From Marinilabiliales bacterium (GTDB lineage Bacteria; Bacteroidota; Bacteroidia; Bacteroidales; SZUA-534): a DNA stretch of 64,000 nucleotides. The stretch covers positions 124,001 through 188,000 of the forward strand of contig DOTG01000038.1 in assembly GCA_003512955.1 (NCBI GenBank), written 5' to 3'. Shown here piece by piece: positions 15,570 through 24,966 of the stretch. Below the pieces are notes generated by a model. That model searched no databases and was not told the origin of the DNA. It saw nothing but the letters and a program-made list of their open reading frames with translations. Position 1 is the first letter of the stretch; the number at the start of each line of letters is the position of its first letter. Both the position numbers and the translations under genes were made by a program.

Positions 15570-17393
15570 ATGTTTAAAGGACATCCTAAAGGGTTGTTTG
15601 TAGCCTTTTTCACGAATATGGGGGAACGATTTGGTTTCTACACCATGATGGCCATTTTGGTATTGTTTCTTCAGGCAAAATATGGCTTAACCGAACAGGA
15701 AGCTGGAGACTACTACAGTTGGTTTTATTTTGGTATTTATGCCTTAGCTTTAATTGGCGGTATTCTTGCCGATGCCACCCGAAAGTACAAAACAGTTATT
15801 TTGATTGGATTATTAATTATGTTTACAGGGTATGCCATTGTGGCCATTCCTGGAAACACATTAACATTTACTTTAATCGGTTTATTTACCATTGCTTTAG
15901 GGAATGGCCTTTTTAAAGGGAACCTTCAGGCTGTTGTAGGGCAATTGTATGATGACCCAAAATATTCAAAAGTACGCGATTCCGCTTTTATGATTTTTTA
16001 TATGGGTATCAACATCGGGGCTTTCTTCGCTCCTTTTGTGGCAACAGGCATCCGGAACTGGTTTCTGGGAACGCAGGGTTTTTTACACGACGGAAGTTTA
16101 CCTGCCATGTGTCATGCGTATATCAAAGGCTCTTTAGATGATGTTTCCGCGTTTCAATTGCTTGCCGATAAAGTCTCAGGCACCTCAGTAACTGACCTTA
16201 CTGCATTTGCTCAAAACTATATCGCTGCATTTGCCAAAGGTTACAATTATGCTTTTGCTATTGCAGCAGGAACCATGATTTTATCGCTGATTGTTTATTT
16301 GGTATTTAACAAATTGTTGCCCAGTGTTGCAAAAATTCAAGCAAAAGATAGTACCAGCAAGGAAAACAAATCGAATTCAACCACTAGCCCGGTTGCAATT
16401 GCATTAGCCATAGGTTTGATGATTACCACTTCGGTAATTTTTCATTTTGCCTTTAATGATGTAAAATTAGGCTCTGCCGTAGGGCTCTTTATCGGGTTTA
16501 TTGCCTGGATTATTCAAATTTCAACCAAAGAGGAGCGCCCAAGGGTTACCTCGTTAATTTTGGTTTTTATCGTTGTTATCTTTTTCTGGATGTCGTTCCA
16601 TCAAAATGGACTTACATTAACCTTCTTTGCCCGCGACTACACGGTTAAAAATGTGGGTGCTTTTACCAATATATTCTTTAATTTACAATCTATTCTTGCT
16701 TTTATTGGCTCATTAGCAGGGTTGTACCTATTAATAGCCCGAAAGGAAACCCTGCAAAAAATAATTGGTGCTGCCATGTTCCTGGTTTTGGGAGGGTTAA
16801 CTTACTATTTTGTTTCTGGTTATAGCTCCGAAAATCCCATTGCCCCCGAAGTTTTCCAGTCATTTAATCCGCTATTTATTGTTGCATTAACATTCCCGGT
16901 AATGGGAGTTTTTACCTGGCTGCGCAACAAAAACCTGGAACCTTCCACGCCTAAAAAGATTGGAATCGGGATGATTATCGCCGCCGTTGGGTTTATTGTA
17001 GTTCTATTGGCATCCTTAAACTTGGTTTCTCCTCATGAATTGCAATTTACCGATGCCACCGGTGCCGTAAAATACAATCCGGTTCCGGATTCCTCAAGGG
17101 TTGTTCCTTATTGGTTGATTAGTAGCTATTTAATATTAACCATCGCCGAATTGTTTTTAAGCCCCATGGGTCTATCGTTTGTCTCAAAAGTAGCTCCACC
17201 AAGGTTCCAAGGTCTGATGCAAGGTGGCTGGCTCTTAGCTACCGCAGTCGGGAATAAATTCTTATTTGTAGGAAGTAATTTCTGGGGAAAATTAGACTTA
17301 TGGCAATTGTGGGCCATTTTCATTGTCTGTTGTTTGTTATCGGCAACATTTATATTCATCATACTTAAAAGGTTAGAAAACGCTACAAAATAA
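15570..17393 (+). CDS. Proton-dependent peptide transporter (POT/PTR family)
   Basis: This 607-residue inner-membrane carrier imports di- and tripeptides with protons. The N-terminal ERFGFYTMMAILVLFL is the family signature (ExxER-like proton site in TM1), followed by the GGILADATRKYK loop and GNGLFKGNLQAVVGQLYDD. At least twelve hydrophobic segments are visible; a hydrophilic, periplasm-sized insert lies at about 165-225. The C-terminal block SPMGLSFVSKVAPPRFQGLMQG is also typical. The upstream promoter and downstream terminator show that it is monocistronic. Confidence 0.93.
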   Translation: MFKGHPKGLFVAFFTNMGERFGFYTMMAILVLFLQAKYGLTEQEAGDYYSWFYFGIYALALIGGILADATRKYKTVILIGLLIMFTGYAIVAIPGNTLTFTLIGLFTIALGNGLFKGNLQAVVGQLYDDPKYSKVRDSAFMIFYMGINIGAFFAPFVATGIRNWFLGTQGFLHDGSLPAMCHAYIKGSLDDVSAFQLLADKVSGTSVTDLTAFAQNYIAAFAKGYNYAFAIAAGTMILSLIVYLVFNKLLPSVAKIQAKDSTSKENKSNSTTSPVAIALAIGLMITTSVIFHFAFNDVKLGSAVGLFIGFIAWIIQISTKEERPRVTSLILVFIVVIFFWMSFHQNGLTLTFFARDYTVKNVGAFTNIFFNLQSILAFIGSLAGLYLLIARKETLQKIIGAAMFLVLGGLTYYFVSGYSSENPIAPEVFQSFNPLFIVALTFPVMGVFTWLRNKNLEPSTPKKIGIGMIIAAVGFIVVLLASLNLVSPHELQFTDATGAVKYNPVPDSSRVVPYWLISSYLILTIAELFLSPMGLSFVSKVAPPRFQGLMQGGWLLATAVGNKFLFVGSNFWGKLDLWQLWAIFIVCCLLSATFIFIILKRLENATK

Positions 17394-17398
17394 TATCC

Positions 17399-17426
17399 AA
17401 AAGGCTGTCAGTGTGGCAGCCTTTTT
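17399..17426 (+). terminator. Rho-independent terminator of the POT transporter gene
   Basis: AAAAGGCTG (17399-17407) pairs with CAGCCTTTT (17417-17425) around a 9-nt loop and ends in a T run, six nt after the stop codon. Confidence 0.8.
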
Positions 17427-17504
17427 ACTTTAAAAAATGTTTTTAGCAATTTGTATTAAATTTGCTAATCGGTTCGTCACAGAATCTGAATTAAATTAAA
17501 AACT

Positions 17505-18110
17505 ATGAAAAACAGAAATCGTATTATTACTATGATAGTTGTAGGAGCCATCCTTCTATTTATCATCATTATTGTTTCGTGGTATTTTAAAACCTTTAAC
17601 CGATTGGTTGCCATGGACGAAAATGTACAAACCCAATGGGCTCAAGTTGAAAACGTGTATCAACGCCGGGCCGATTTGATTCCCAATCTGGTAAATACCG
17701 TAAAAGGGTACGCCAGTCATGAAAATCAGACCCTGACAGAAATTGTTGAAGCAAGGGCTAAAGCTACCAGTGTAAACATTAACCCTGAGAAACTGGATGC
17801 ACAATCGTTACAGGAATTCCAATCGGCACAAGACGGATTAAGTTCTGCATTAGGAAGGTTGATGGTGATAGTTGAAAACTACCCCGATTTAAAGGCTAAC
17901 CAAAACTTCCGTGACCTTCAGGCTCAATTGGAAGGAACTGAAAACCGGATTTCGGTGGAACGCAGAAATTACAACGATGCTGCCCGTACTTACAATACCA
18001 CCATCCGGAGTTTTCCTGCCAGCATTGTAGCCAACTCCAAAGGTTTTGAAAAGAAAGAATATTTTAAAGCTACAGAAGGTGCACAATCAGTCCCTGAAGT
18101 AAAATTCTAA
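17505..18110 (+). CDS. lemA: LemA family membrane protein
   Basis: This 201-residue protein has one N-terminal membrane helix (IITMIVVGAILLFIIIIVSWYF) and a long helical domain with the LemA signatures QWAQVENVYQRRADLIPNLV and GTENRISVERRNYNDAARTYN. The molecular function is not settled; the family commonly sits beside TPM-domain genes, as here. It is the first gene of a likely operon with two TPM proteins. A 10-bp perfect hairpin lies directly after its stop codon and may reduce read-through. Confidence 0.93.
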   Translation: MKNRNRIITMIVVGAILLFIIIIVSWYFKTFNRLVAMDENVQTQWAQVENVYQRRADLIPNLVNTVKGYASHENQTLTEIVEARAKATSVNINPEKLDAQSLQEFQSAQDGLSSALGRLMVIVENYPDLKANQNFRDLQAQLEGTENRISVERRNYNDAARTYNTTIRSFPASIVANSKGFEKKEYFKATEGAQSVPEVKF

Positions 18111-18118
18111 TATCTATA

Positions 18119-18153
18119 GAATTGGGGATTCCATTCGGTGCAGTCCCCAATTC
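18119..18153 (+). terminator. Strong hairpin between lemA and the TPM genes
   Basis: GAATTGGGGA (18119-18128) and TCCCCAATTC (18144-18153) form a perfect 10-bp stem, followed by a loose T-rich stretch. It could be a terminator or an attenuator within the operon. Confidence 0.5.
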
Positions 18154-18193
18154 ATTTTCACATTTTTATCCATTTTCATTAAAATAATTTCCT

Positions 18194-18631
18194 GTGAAAC
18201 CTAGCGAATTCTTATCAATAGAGCAAAAAACCAGAATTACTGAGGCTATAAAAGCTGCAGAGTTAGACACATCGGGCGAAATCCGCTTGCACATTGAAAG
18301 CTCATGCAGCGTAGACATATTGGATCGGGCAGCTTATATATTCAGCCATCTCGATATGCACAAAACCAAGGAACGCAATGGGGTTCTTTTTTATTTGGCA
18401 CTCGACAATCATCAGTTTGCCATTCTGGGCGATGCAGGCATCAACCACAAAGTCCCCGCAAATTTCTGGGATACTATTAAAGAAACCATGCTTGCCGATT
18501 TTAAAGATGGAAAGATGGCCGATGGAATTGAAAAAGGAATACGTATGGCTGGAGAACAACTCAAAGCTCATTTCCCTTATCAGTCAGATGATGTAAACGA
18601 ACTTTCCGATGAAATTTCGTACGGAAAATAA
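18194..18631 (+). CDS. TPM-domain protein, soluble
   Basis: This 145-residue protein has a GTG start at 18194. It carries a TPM domain (DTSGEIRLHIESS, then RNGVLFYLALDNHQFAILGDAGI and DGIEKGIRMAG) without a signal peptide or membrane helix, so it is predicted to be cytoplasmic. TPM domains are assigned to phosphatase or complex-assembly roles elsewhere, but no activity can be claimed from this sequence. It follows lemA and precedes an exported TPM protein whose start lies 22 nt after this stop. Confidence 0.85.
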   Translation: MKPSEFLSIEQKTRITEAIKAAELDTSGEIRLHIESSCSVDILDRAAYIFSHLDMHKTKERNGVLFYLALDNHQFAILGDAGINHKVPANFWDTIKETMLADFKDGKMADGIEKGIRMAGEQLKAHFPYQSDDVNELSDEISYGK

Positions 18632-18653
18632 CCAAACCCAAAAAAATATTAAA

Positions 18654-19460
18654 ATGAGAAAACTATTATTTCTTTTAACCATCACACTTTTCAAGTTAGG
18701 TTTCGCCTTTCCCCAACAAGATGTTTTTCAGAAACCAGCACAACAGCAATTGGTCGTTGACAATGCAGGTGTCTTTTCATCTCAAGAGATATCAATGTTG
18801 AAAGAAAAGCTACATCGGTTCAGTAACGAAACCTCTACACAAGTATTGGTATATACCACTCCCGATTTGCAAGGTTACGATGTGGCTGATTTTGCTCAAC
18901 GGTTGGGGCAAAATTGGGGTATTGGTCAAAAAGGATTCGATAATGGAATTGTGATTGTTTTTAAACCCAAAAACGAGGAGCCCGGCCGAATTACCATCCA
19001 AACCGGATATGGCATCGAGCCATTGATTCCGGATGCTACTGCCAACCAGATCATCGATATTGAAATGATTCCTGAATTCCAGAAAGGGAATATTTATCAG
19101 GGTTTTGATAAGGCGCTTGATGTTTGCATCGCATTGACAAAAAAAGAATTTACCGCCCAGAATTATAAGGAGAAAGCAAAAAAAGGAAGCGAGGCGAGTG
19201 GGTTTATTGTGATGGCTATCATCATGATTGTTTTCTTTTCTGTTTTTGCCAAATCAAAAAGCAGCAGGCATTACAATACAGGTGGCCGAAGCAGTTTGCC
19301 TTTTTGGGCCGCTATGTTTTTACTAGGAAGTGGTTCACATCGTGGATCGGGATGGGGCGATTTTTCATCGGGGTCAGGTAGTTTTGGGGGCGGCGGAAGC
19401 AGTTTCGGGGGCTTTGGAGGCGGAAGTTTTGGGGGCGGAGGTGCCAGTGGTAGCTGGTAG
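18654..19460 (+). CDS. Exported TPM-domain protein, YgcG-like, Gly-rich C-terminus
   Basis: From the ATG at 18654 this is a 268-residue protein with a signal peptide (MRKLLFLLTITLFKLGFAF). A periplasmic TPM domain (about 30-175) contains LVVDNAGVFSSQEISMLKEK and IQTGYGIEPLIPDATANQII. A membrane helix follows at about 182-200 and then a low-complexity tail of Gly, Ser and Phe. This is the YgcG architecture. The reading frame extends upstream to 18609, but that would overlap the previous gene and destroy the signal peptide. It is the third gene of the lemA-TPM-TPM operon. Confidence 0.9.
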   Translation: MRKLLFLLTITLFKLGFAFPQQDVFQKPAQQQLVVDNAGVFSSQEISMLKEKLHRFSNETSTQVLVYTTPDLQGYDVADFAQRLGQNWGIGQKGFDNGIVIVFKPKNEEPGRITIQTGYGIEPLIPDATANQIIDIEMIPEFQKGNIYQGFDKALDVCIALTKKEFTAQNYKEKAKKGSEASGFIVMAIIMIVFFSVFAKSKSSRHYNTGGRSSLPFWAAMFLLGSGSHRGSGWGDFSSGSGSFGGGGSSFGGFGGGSFGGGGASGSW

Positions 19461-19525
19461 TATTTAAATCCACCTTAACCAAGAAATATAGACCTTTAAT
19501 AAAAATTAAACCAGAAATTAGCTAT

Positions 19526-20071
19526 ATGCTGATTGCCAAGAAAAAAAGGAAAGAAAATATTGGTGAATACCTTCTGTACATGTTCCAAATTGAGGATTTA
19601 TTACGGGCTTGCCAATTTAATCCTCAGCTAATCGAAGAAAGGCTCATCACTCAATACCAAACCGATGAAACCACAAAATTTGAAATCCGGAATTGGTATC
19701 TGGGGCTTGCTGAATTGATGGAAGAGGAAAAGCTCCAAACCAATGGGCATTTAAGTTTTATCCAAAATATCTTTACTGAAGTCTTCGATTTTCATTTGTA
19801 CCTATTAAGCCATGAAGACTACGCTGATTATCAACTATCATACAAAAAAATTGCTTCTTTAGTTAAACAGCTAAAGGATAATTCCCGCAACCAACATAAA
19901 AATGAGATTGAACTTATGGTCACTCTCATTTATACGTTGTTTGTAACGAAACTTAAAAACAAGGAAGTTCCCGGGCAAATGCAGCAAATGGTCGTAAAGC
20001 TTTCAGGGCTTCTAGCTCAGCTTTCAAAAAAATTTAGCGATTACGAGTTAGGGTTGCTTAAAATTGAATAG
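19526..20071 (+). CDS. DUF4924 family protein
   Basis: This is a 181-residue all-helical, cytoplasmic protein. The N-terminus MLIAKKKRKENIGEYLLYMF followed by QIEDLLRAC is the hallmark of DUF4924, a Bacteroidota-specific family of unknown function. No enzymatic motif is seen. It ends 3 nt before the convergent stop codon of the SpoIIE phosphatase gene. Confidence 0.85.
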   Translation: MLIAKKKRKENIGEYLLYMFQIEDLLRACQFNPQLIEERLITQYQTDETTKFEIRNWYLGLAELMEEEKLQTNGHLSFIQNIFTEVFDFHLYLLSHEDYADYQLSYKKIASLVKQLKDNSRNQHKNEIELMVTLIYTLFVTKLKNKEVPGQMQQMVVKLSGLLAQLSKKFSDYELGLLKIE

Positions 20072-20074
20072 CCT

Positions 20075-22657
20075 CTAAAATCTGGATTCTTCGGCAAAAC
20101 GGATTCCTATCACCAGAATATCATCCACTTGATCATAATCACCGCGCCAATCGTCAAAATCCTTTTTAATAATGTCTTTTTGCTCGCGCATAGATAGCGG
20201 GTTTATCTCGAACAATAGCTGTTTAAACCGCTTGGTCAGGTATTTCTTTCCGCTTTCGCCACCAAACTGGTCGATAATCCCATCGGAGAATATGTAAAAC
20301 ATATCCCCTTCATTAAATTTGAAGGTGTGTTTGGTAAACGAAGTGATGGTTGTGCCTGAGATACTGCTTGTAATAGGATTTTTATCACCTTTCACTTCAA
20401 CAAACCCCTCGCCTGAAAAAAGGTACATTGGACGTAAAGCGCTAGAAAATTCTAATGTTTTTTCTTGTTTATCAACTACCACCATAGCTATATCCATCCC
20501 ATCAGACGTAACGGTGCGGTTATCCGATTTCAATGCAATTTTGATCTTCCGGTTCAACTGTTTTAGAATTTCAGCAGGATCAAATATCTGATTATGAATG
20601 ACGATGGAGTTCAGCAGGTAATTCCCAATAATTGACATAAATGCTCCTGGAACCCCATGACCTGTACAATCGACTGCTGCAATAAAATATTTATTCTGAA
20701 TCCGGTGATACCAGTAAAAATCGCCGCTCACAATGTCTTTGGGGAGAAACAATACAAAACTGTCATAAAAATCACGTTGTATCTGCTTAACCTTTGGCAT
20801 AATGGCTGTTTGAATCCGTTTGGCATACCGGATGCTATCAAAAATTTCAACTTGCCGCTCTTCCAGCTCTTCTTTCCGTTTTATTGCCAGATTTTTCTGG
20901 TGCTCTGCATCCTTTTGTTGTTGTTCCAGTTCATCTTCATATTGCTTTAGGCGGGTAATATCGGTATCAATAGCAATCAAATGTTTTATCTGTTCACGCT
21001 CATCAAGAATCGGGGTCAGCGTGGTATGGTACCATTTCACCAGTTTGTTCTCGTCAACTATCTGCGATTCATAGGAAACCACAAGCTTTTCGCGGATGCA
21101 GGTATTCAATACGTGTCTTATGTTTTTGTTCGTGCTGATATCCACAATATTCAAAGGTTCGCCTCTTTTATATTCTTCCAGTGTTAATCCTAAGGCCAAA
21201 CTATACGAGGTATTGAACCAATCGAGTTCACCATTCGGGTTGAAAATATAAATCAAATTATCGGTTTTACTGGCAACCAATGAAAGCTTACCTAACTCAT
21301 TATTCTTAATTTCGAGCAATTCCTTTTGCGCCCTCAACTCTTCCCTTTGTGATTGGAGTGTCTCCTTTTGAAGTAAAAGCTCTTCATGTTGCGCCCTGAG
21401 TTCTTCTTTTTGTGCATTTATTTGGAAAGTACGTTTATCGACCATCTGCTCCAGATTCCGCTTAATGTCAAGTATTTCATTTTTTGATCGGCTAATGCTT
21501 GATAAAAACACATACAGGATGATTCCAAAGAAAACCAGGTAAAAGAATACGGAAAGTTGTACATCAAGAAACCCAAATCCTTTAACGGAATAATTAAAAA
21601 ATGCTCTTGAAAAATATTCTAGCATCAAAACCACTACCACAGCAATCATTGACGATTTAAAAGGCAGGTTCTTCAAGTTTTGCGAATATAATATTGACAC
21701 AGAAAATATCACCAGAATCAAAAACATTGTCAGAGTCCCAAAATAGAAGAACGGGTAATCGTGGATAAAAATCTGGAGGATGGCAAAAACCGAACTGATA
21801 ACAATGTATAAGGTAAAAGAATTTCTTAAAAGGTTATTTGTGCGCTTGGCTACAAAATAAAACCGGATAAATATGGCCAAAAGCAACACCCCAATTGGGT
21901 AGAGTGATTTTCCAAACAGCAGATTTACCCGTGGCAAGTTTGGTAAAAAATACTGAAAAATAATTCCTTCGCGCCAGAGGTTATACAAAATCCAGTGCAC
22001 CAAAAAAAGACCCAGAAATACGAAGGAAATATTGTCCTCAAACTTCCATAACAGGAATAACATGATGACAAAAAATAAAAAAATGCTTATGTAAAACCCT
22101 TTAAAGAAAGCGTAATTCCGGACCTTTTTTAAAACCAAAGGTTTGGGATTTAATGAAATGGGTAAATAAGAGGGGTACTCTTGCGAAGCTACCTTAAAAC
22201 AATACAGGCCTTGCTCCCCAGGTGACAGTCCAATGTTAAAAAATTGGTTCTTAAATAAAAATTGTTTTTGTGTAAAAGGGTGATTGGCCCCGGTATGATA
22301 AAACAATGAATCGGTTGACGAAAAGAAGGTTATATCGGCCACCATCGGATTATCGATACTAAGAATTAACTCCTGCTTTTCGTCGGTGGAATTATGAATC
22401 CTAATTTTATACCATTGCCCGTATGAGCCCCCTTTGTAAGAAAAAATGGATTTCTCGGTTTGAATAAATTTATTGTCGAACGAAGGTTGAAGAATCTGGG
22501 AAAAGGTCAGTTCATCGGTAGTATCAATAAGATAAAACAAATTCCCAGATAGATTAAAAGACTGGTTTTTGTTGCTTTCGGTTATAATAACTTCACCCTG
22601 AGCTAATAAACTTTGAACCGTAATAATAAAAGCAATGGTTGCGAAAATCTTTCTCAT
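20075..22657 (-). CDS. 7TM-DISM / PAS / SpoIIE-type PP2C phosphatase
   Basis: This 860-residue membrane-bound Ser/Thr phosphatase has a signal peptide (1-19), an extracellular 7TMR-DISMED2-type domain (about 20-165), seven membrane helices (about 180-385), a long coiled coil rich in Glu, Gln and Arg (about 390-450), a PAS domain (about 455-575), a second coiled coil, and the SpoIIE domain. The metal-binding Asp residues of the phosphatase are all present: PKDIVSGDFYW, DCTGHGVPGAFM, DGMDIAMV and IFSDGIIDQFGG. It should convert an external signal into dephosphorylation of an anti-anti-sigma or STAS protein. The STAS protein at 55189 is a conceivable target, but it is distant. The gene is convergent with the DUF4924 gene with a 3-nt gap. 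Confidence 0.92.
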   Translation of the reverse strand: MRKIFATIAFIITVQSLLAQGEVIITESNKNQSFNLSGNLFYLIDTTDELTFSQILQPSFDNKFIQTEKSIFSYKGGSYGQWYKIRIHNSTDEKQELILSIDNPMVADITFFSSTDSLFYHTGANHPFTQKQFLFKNQFFNIGLSPGEQGLYCFKVASQEYPSYLPISLNPKPLVLKKVRNYAFFKGFYISIFLFFVIMLFLLWKFEDNISFVFLGLFLVHWILYNLWREGIIFQYFLPNLPRVNLLFGKSLYPIGVLLLAIFIRFYFVAKRTNNLLRNSFTLYIVISSVFAILQIFIHDYPFFYFGTLTMFLILVIFSVSILYSQNLKNLPFKSSMIAVVVVLMLEYFSRAFFNYSVKGFGFLDVQLSVFFYLVFFGIILYVFLSSISRSKNEILDIKRNLEQMVDKRTFQINAQKEELRAQHEELLLQKETLQSQREELRAQKELLEIKNNELGKLSLVASKTDNLIYIFNPNGELDWFNTSYSLALGLTLEEYKRGEPLNIVDISTNKNIRHVLNTCIREKLVVSYESQIVDENKLVKWYHTTLTPILDEREQIKHLIAIDTDITRLKQYEDELEQQQKDAEHQKNLAIKRKEELEERQVEIFDSIRYAKRIQTAIMPKVKQIQRDFYDSFVLFLPKDIVSGDFYWYHRIQNKYFIAAVDCTGHGVPGAFMSIIGNYLLNSIVIHNQIFDPAEILKQLNRKIKIALKSDNRTVTSDGMDIAMVVVDKQEKTLEFSSALRPMYLFSGEGFVEVKGDKNPITSSISGTTITSFTKHTFKFNEGDMFYIFSDGIIDQFGGESGKKYLTKRFKQLLFEINPLSMREQKDIIKKDFDDWRGDYDQVDDILVIGIRFAEESRF

Positions 22658-22741
22658 CAGCCTTCTTTTGTAGTTCTCATTTTATGATAAAAATAAAAAC
22701 ATTTTTCATCATATCAGAGGTTGTTTACATAAATAACCGAC

Positions 22742-22787
22742 AAAAAAGGTGAAATAGGTCAATTTACAACTGATCCATCTCACCTTT
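22742..22787 (-). terminator. Terminator of the dsbD gene
   Basis: AAAGGTGA (22745-22752) and TCACCTTT (22780-22787) form a stem with additional inner pairing (GTCA with TGAT-type matches). On the minus strand the stem is followed by a T run, 27 nt after the dsbD stop. Confidence 0.6.
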
Positions 22788-22813
22788 CGTGTTAGTTTTT
22801 AATACTGGGTACT

Positions 22814-24820
22814 TTATTGGCGCTTTTTAAATTCCGCCAGTCCTTTGTCTAAAAAATCAATAAAAGCATTTATATCAAGATTATACGCTCTGGGCTGAAT
22901 CAACAATTCCCCTTTGGTGTCGAGCAAACAATAGTAAGGCTGTGCATTAATATTGAACCTTGATATCTGCAAGTCGGCATATTTTTTACCGATGGATTTT
23001 TTCAGTTTGCCGTCGTAGGCTGATGTTACCCATTCGCTTTCAGGCAATTTTGTTTTATCGTCAACGTACAAGGCAACGACAATATAGTTTTCCTCTAATC
23101 TTTTCAGCACATCAGGATCCGCCCAAACCCTGGCTTCCATTTCACGGCAATTCACGCAACCATGTCCGGTAAAATCAATAAAAATTGGCTTGTTTACTGC
23201 TTTTGCACACGCCAAAGCTTGATCATAGTCAAAATAACCTTTTAATCCATGTGGGAGATGAAGAAAATCACCATATTTTGGTTTCTCACACAAACTTTGA
23301 TCAGGTTGCTTTACTCCAATTTCCGAAACTACTACAGAATTCGGACCACTGTTTCTGATTGCTTTAGTCATGTCAAAGTCAAGTGTAGATTGCGGAGGCA
23401 GGTATCCCGATAAAGCTTTTAAAGGTGCTCCAAACATTCCGGGTATCATGTAAACCACAAATGTAAAAACAACCATCGCAAAAGCTAACCTGGGAACAGA
23501 TAAATAAGGCATATCGGAATCGTGAGAGAATTTCAGTTTTCCCAATAAATATAAACCCAGTAGCGTAAAAGTAACAATCCAGATGGCTAAATATACTTCC
23601 CTGTCGAGAATCCCCCAATGGTAGGTCTGATCAGCTACACTTAAGAATTTAAAACCAAGTGCTACTTCAATAAATCCTAACACCACTTTTACCGAATTCA
23701 ACCAACCTCCTGATTTTGGCATCTTATTCAACCAACCCGGAAAGAAAGCAAATAGTGTAAATGGCAATGCAAATGCAATGGAAAAAGCCAACATGGTAAC
23801 GATGGGTTCCCAGATTGCCCCCTGGGTTGATTTAACAATTACGGAGCTAACAATTGGACCCGTGCACGAAAAAGAAACTAAGACTAAGGTAAGAGCCATG
23901 AAAAAAGCCCCGGCCAAACCCCCTTTGTCAACTTTTGAGTCGGCTTTATTTACCCACGAACTTGGCAGAACTATTTCAAATGCTCCAAAGAAGGAGGCCG
24001 CAAAGACCATAAATACCAGAAAGAAGATCACGTTGGGCAACCAATGTGTACTTAACCAATTAAACACATCAATAGCAATTGATTCCCCTCCTAAAAAATA
24101 GGTGATTCCAATCATCACAGCAATCGGCAAAGTATAAAGTAACACAATTGAAAGTCCATAGGTAGTGGCCATCAATTTCCCCTTAGCTTTATTCTCGCTA
24201 CCTTTCATAAAAAAGGAAACGGTCATAGGTACCATTGGAAAAACGCATGGAGTCAACAAAGCTGCAAATCCCCACAAAATAGCTTCAATAATTATGGCCC
24301 ACAATGAACCTGCGGCCTTTTGATCGGGTACATCCTTTATAGGTTGGATGTTGGCACTCGCCATTGCAAAGGTAAACTCAAATTCCTCATCCAATTTGAT
24401 GCACTGTGCATCATCGCAAGCCATAAAATCAATCAGCCCTTTAATATAAGGTGATGAGCCTGTTATTTCTATCTTTTGTTTAAAAACGGCTTCATGTTCG
24501 AAAAAACGGCTTATTGCCCCGGCTATTTCCTCGAATTCCTCATGTACTTTCGATAATTCCAGTACGGTATCTACCAATTTTACATCAGAAAGGCTGTCAA
24601 ATTCAAACCTGGTTGGAAGGGAGAAATTTCCTTCGGGAAGCCACTGCGCATACAAATGCCATTTATCTTCAATAGCAGCAGTAAATACCAGCTCGTATTC
24701 TTTTTCAGAAATTTGCTGTTTTTCAACCTTCCATTTTACGGGTTGTATTACCTGCGAAAAGCTGGACTGAAACAGCAAAACACTTAAGACCAGCAGACAA
24801 AAGTTCCTAAATTTTTTCAT
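22814..24820 (-). CDS. dsbD: Thiol:disulfide interchange protein DsbD
   Basis: DsbD carries reducing equivalents from cytoplasmic thioredoxin across the inner membrane to periplasmic substrates. The start at 24820 gives a signal peptide (MKKFRNFCLLVLSVLLFQSS) and 668 residues; the frame extends to 24904 with non-signal sequence. The N-terminal domain (about 25-165) contains the Cys pair in MACDDAQC, the membrane domain (about 180-470) has the redox motif TPCVFPMVP and the partner Cys in FSCTGPI, and the C-terminal thioredoxin domain has GHGCVNCREME. All three domains of the E. coli protein are present. Confidence 0.94.
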   Translation of the reverse strand: MKKFRNFCLLVLSVLLFQSSFSQVIQPVKWKVEKQQISEKEYELVFTAAIEDKWHLYAQWLPEGNFSLPTRFEFDSLSDVKLVDTVLELSKVHEEFEEIAGAISRFFEHEAVFKQKIEITGSSPYIKGLIDFMACDDAQCIKLDEEFEFTFAMASANIQPIKDVPDQKAAGSLWAIIIEAILWGFAALLTPCVFPMVPMTVSFFMKGSENKAKGKLMATTYGLSIVLLYTLPIAVMIGITYFLGGESIAIDVFNWLSTHWLPNVIFFLVFMVFAASFFGAFEIVLPSSWVNKADSKVDKGGLAGAFFMALTLVLVSFSCTGPIVSSVIVKSTQGAIWEPIVTMLAFSIAFALPFTLFAFFPGWLNKMPKSGGWLNSVKVVLGFIEVALGFKFLSVADQTYHWGILDREVYLAIWIVTFTLLGLYLLGKLKFSHDSDMPYLSVPRLAFAMVVFTFVVYMIPGMFGAPLKALSGYLPPQSTLDFDMTKAIRNSGPNSVVVSEIGVKQPDQSLCEKPKYGDFLHLPHGLKGYFDYDQALACAKAVNKPIFIDFTGHGCVNCREMEARVWADPDVLKRLEENYIVVALYVDDKTKLPESEWVTSAYDGKLKKSIGKKYADLQISRFNINAQPYYCLLDTKGELLIQPRAYNLDINAFIDFLDKGLAEFKKRQ

Positions 24821-24966
24821 AATTTGAATTACTTCGTTAAACAATTTTTCAGCAGCAGGTTCAGGAATGAATTCAATTGCAAAAGAGCAAAATATCAAAT
24901 ACAATTATTTAGGCATGCCCATGTTTTTAAGCAGAATTTATCTAAAAAACACAGACTCTTGTATCG

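Noticed and set aside
24820..24904. Longer N-terminus of DsbD
   Set aside because: The extra 28 residues precede a textbook signal peptide starting at 24820, so the shorter start is preferred.
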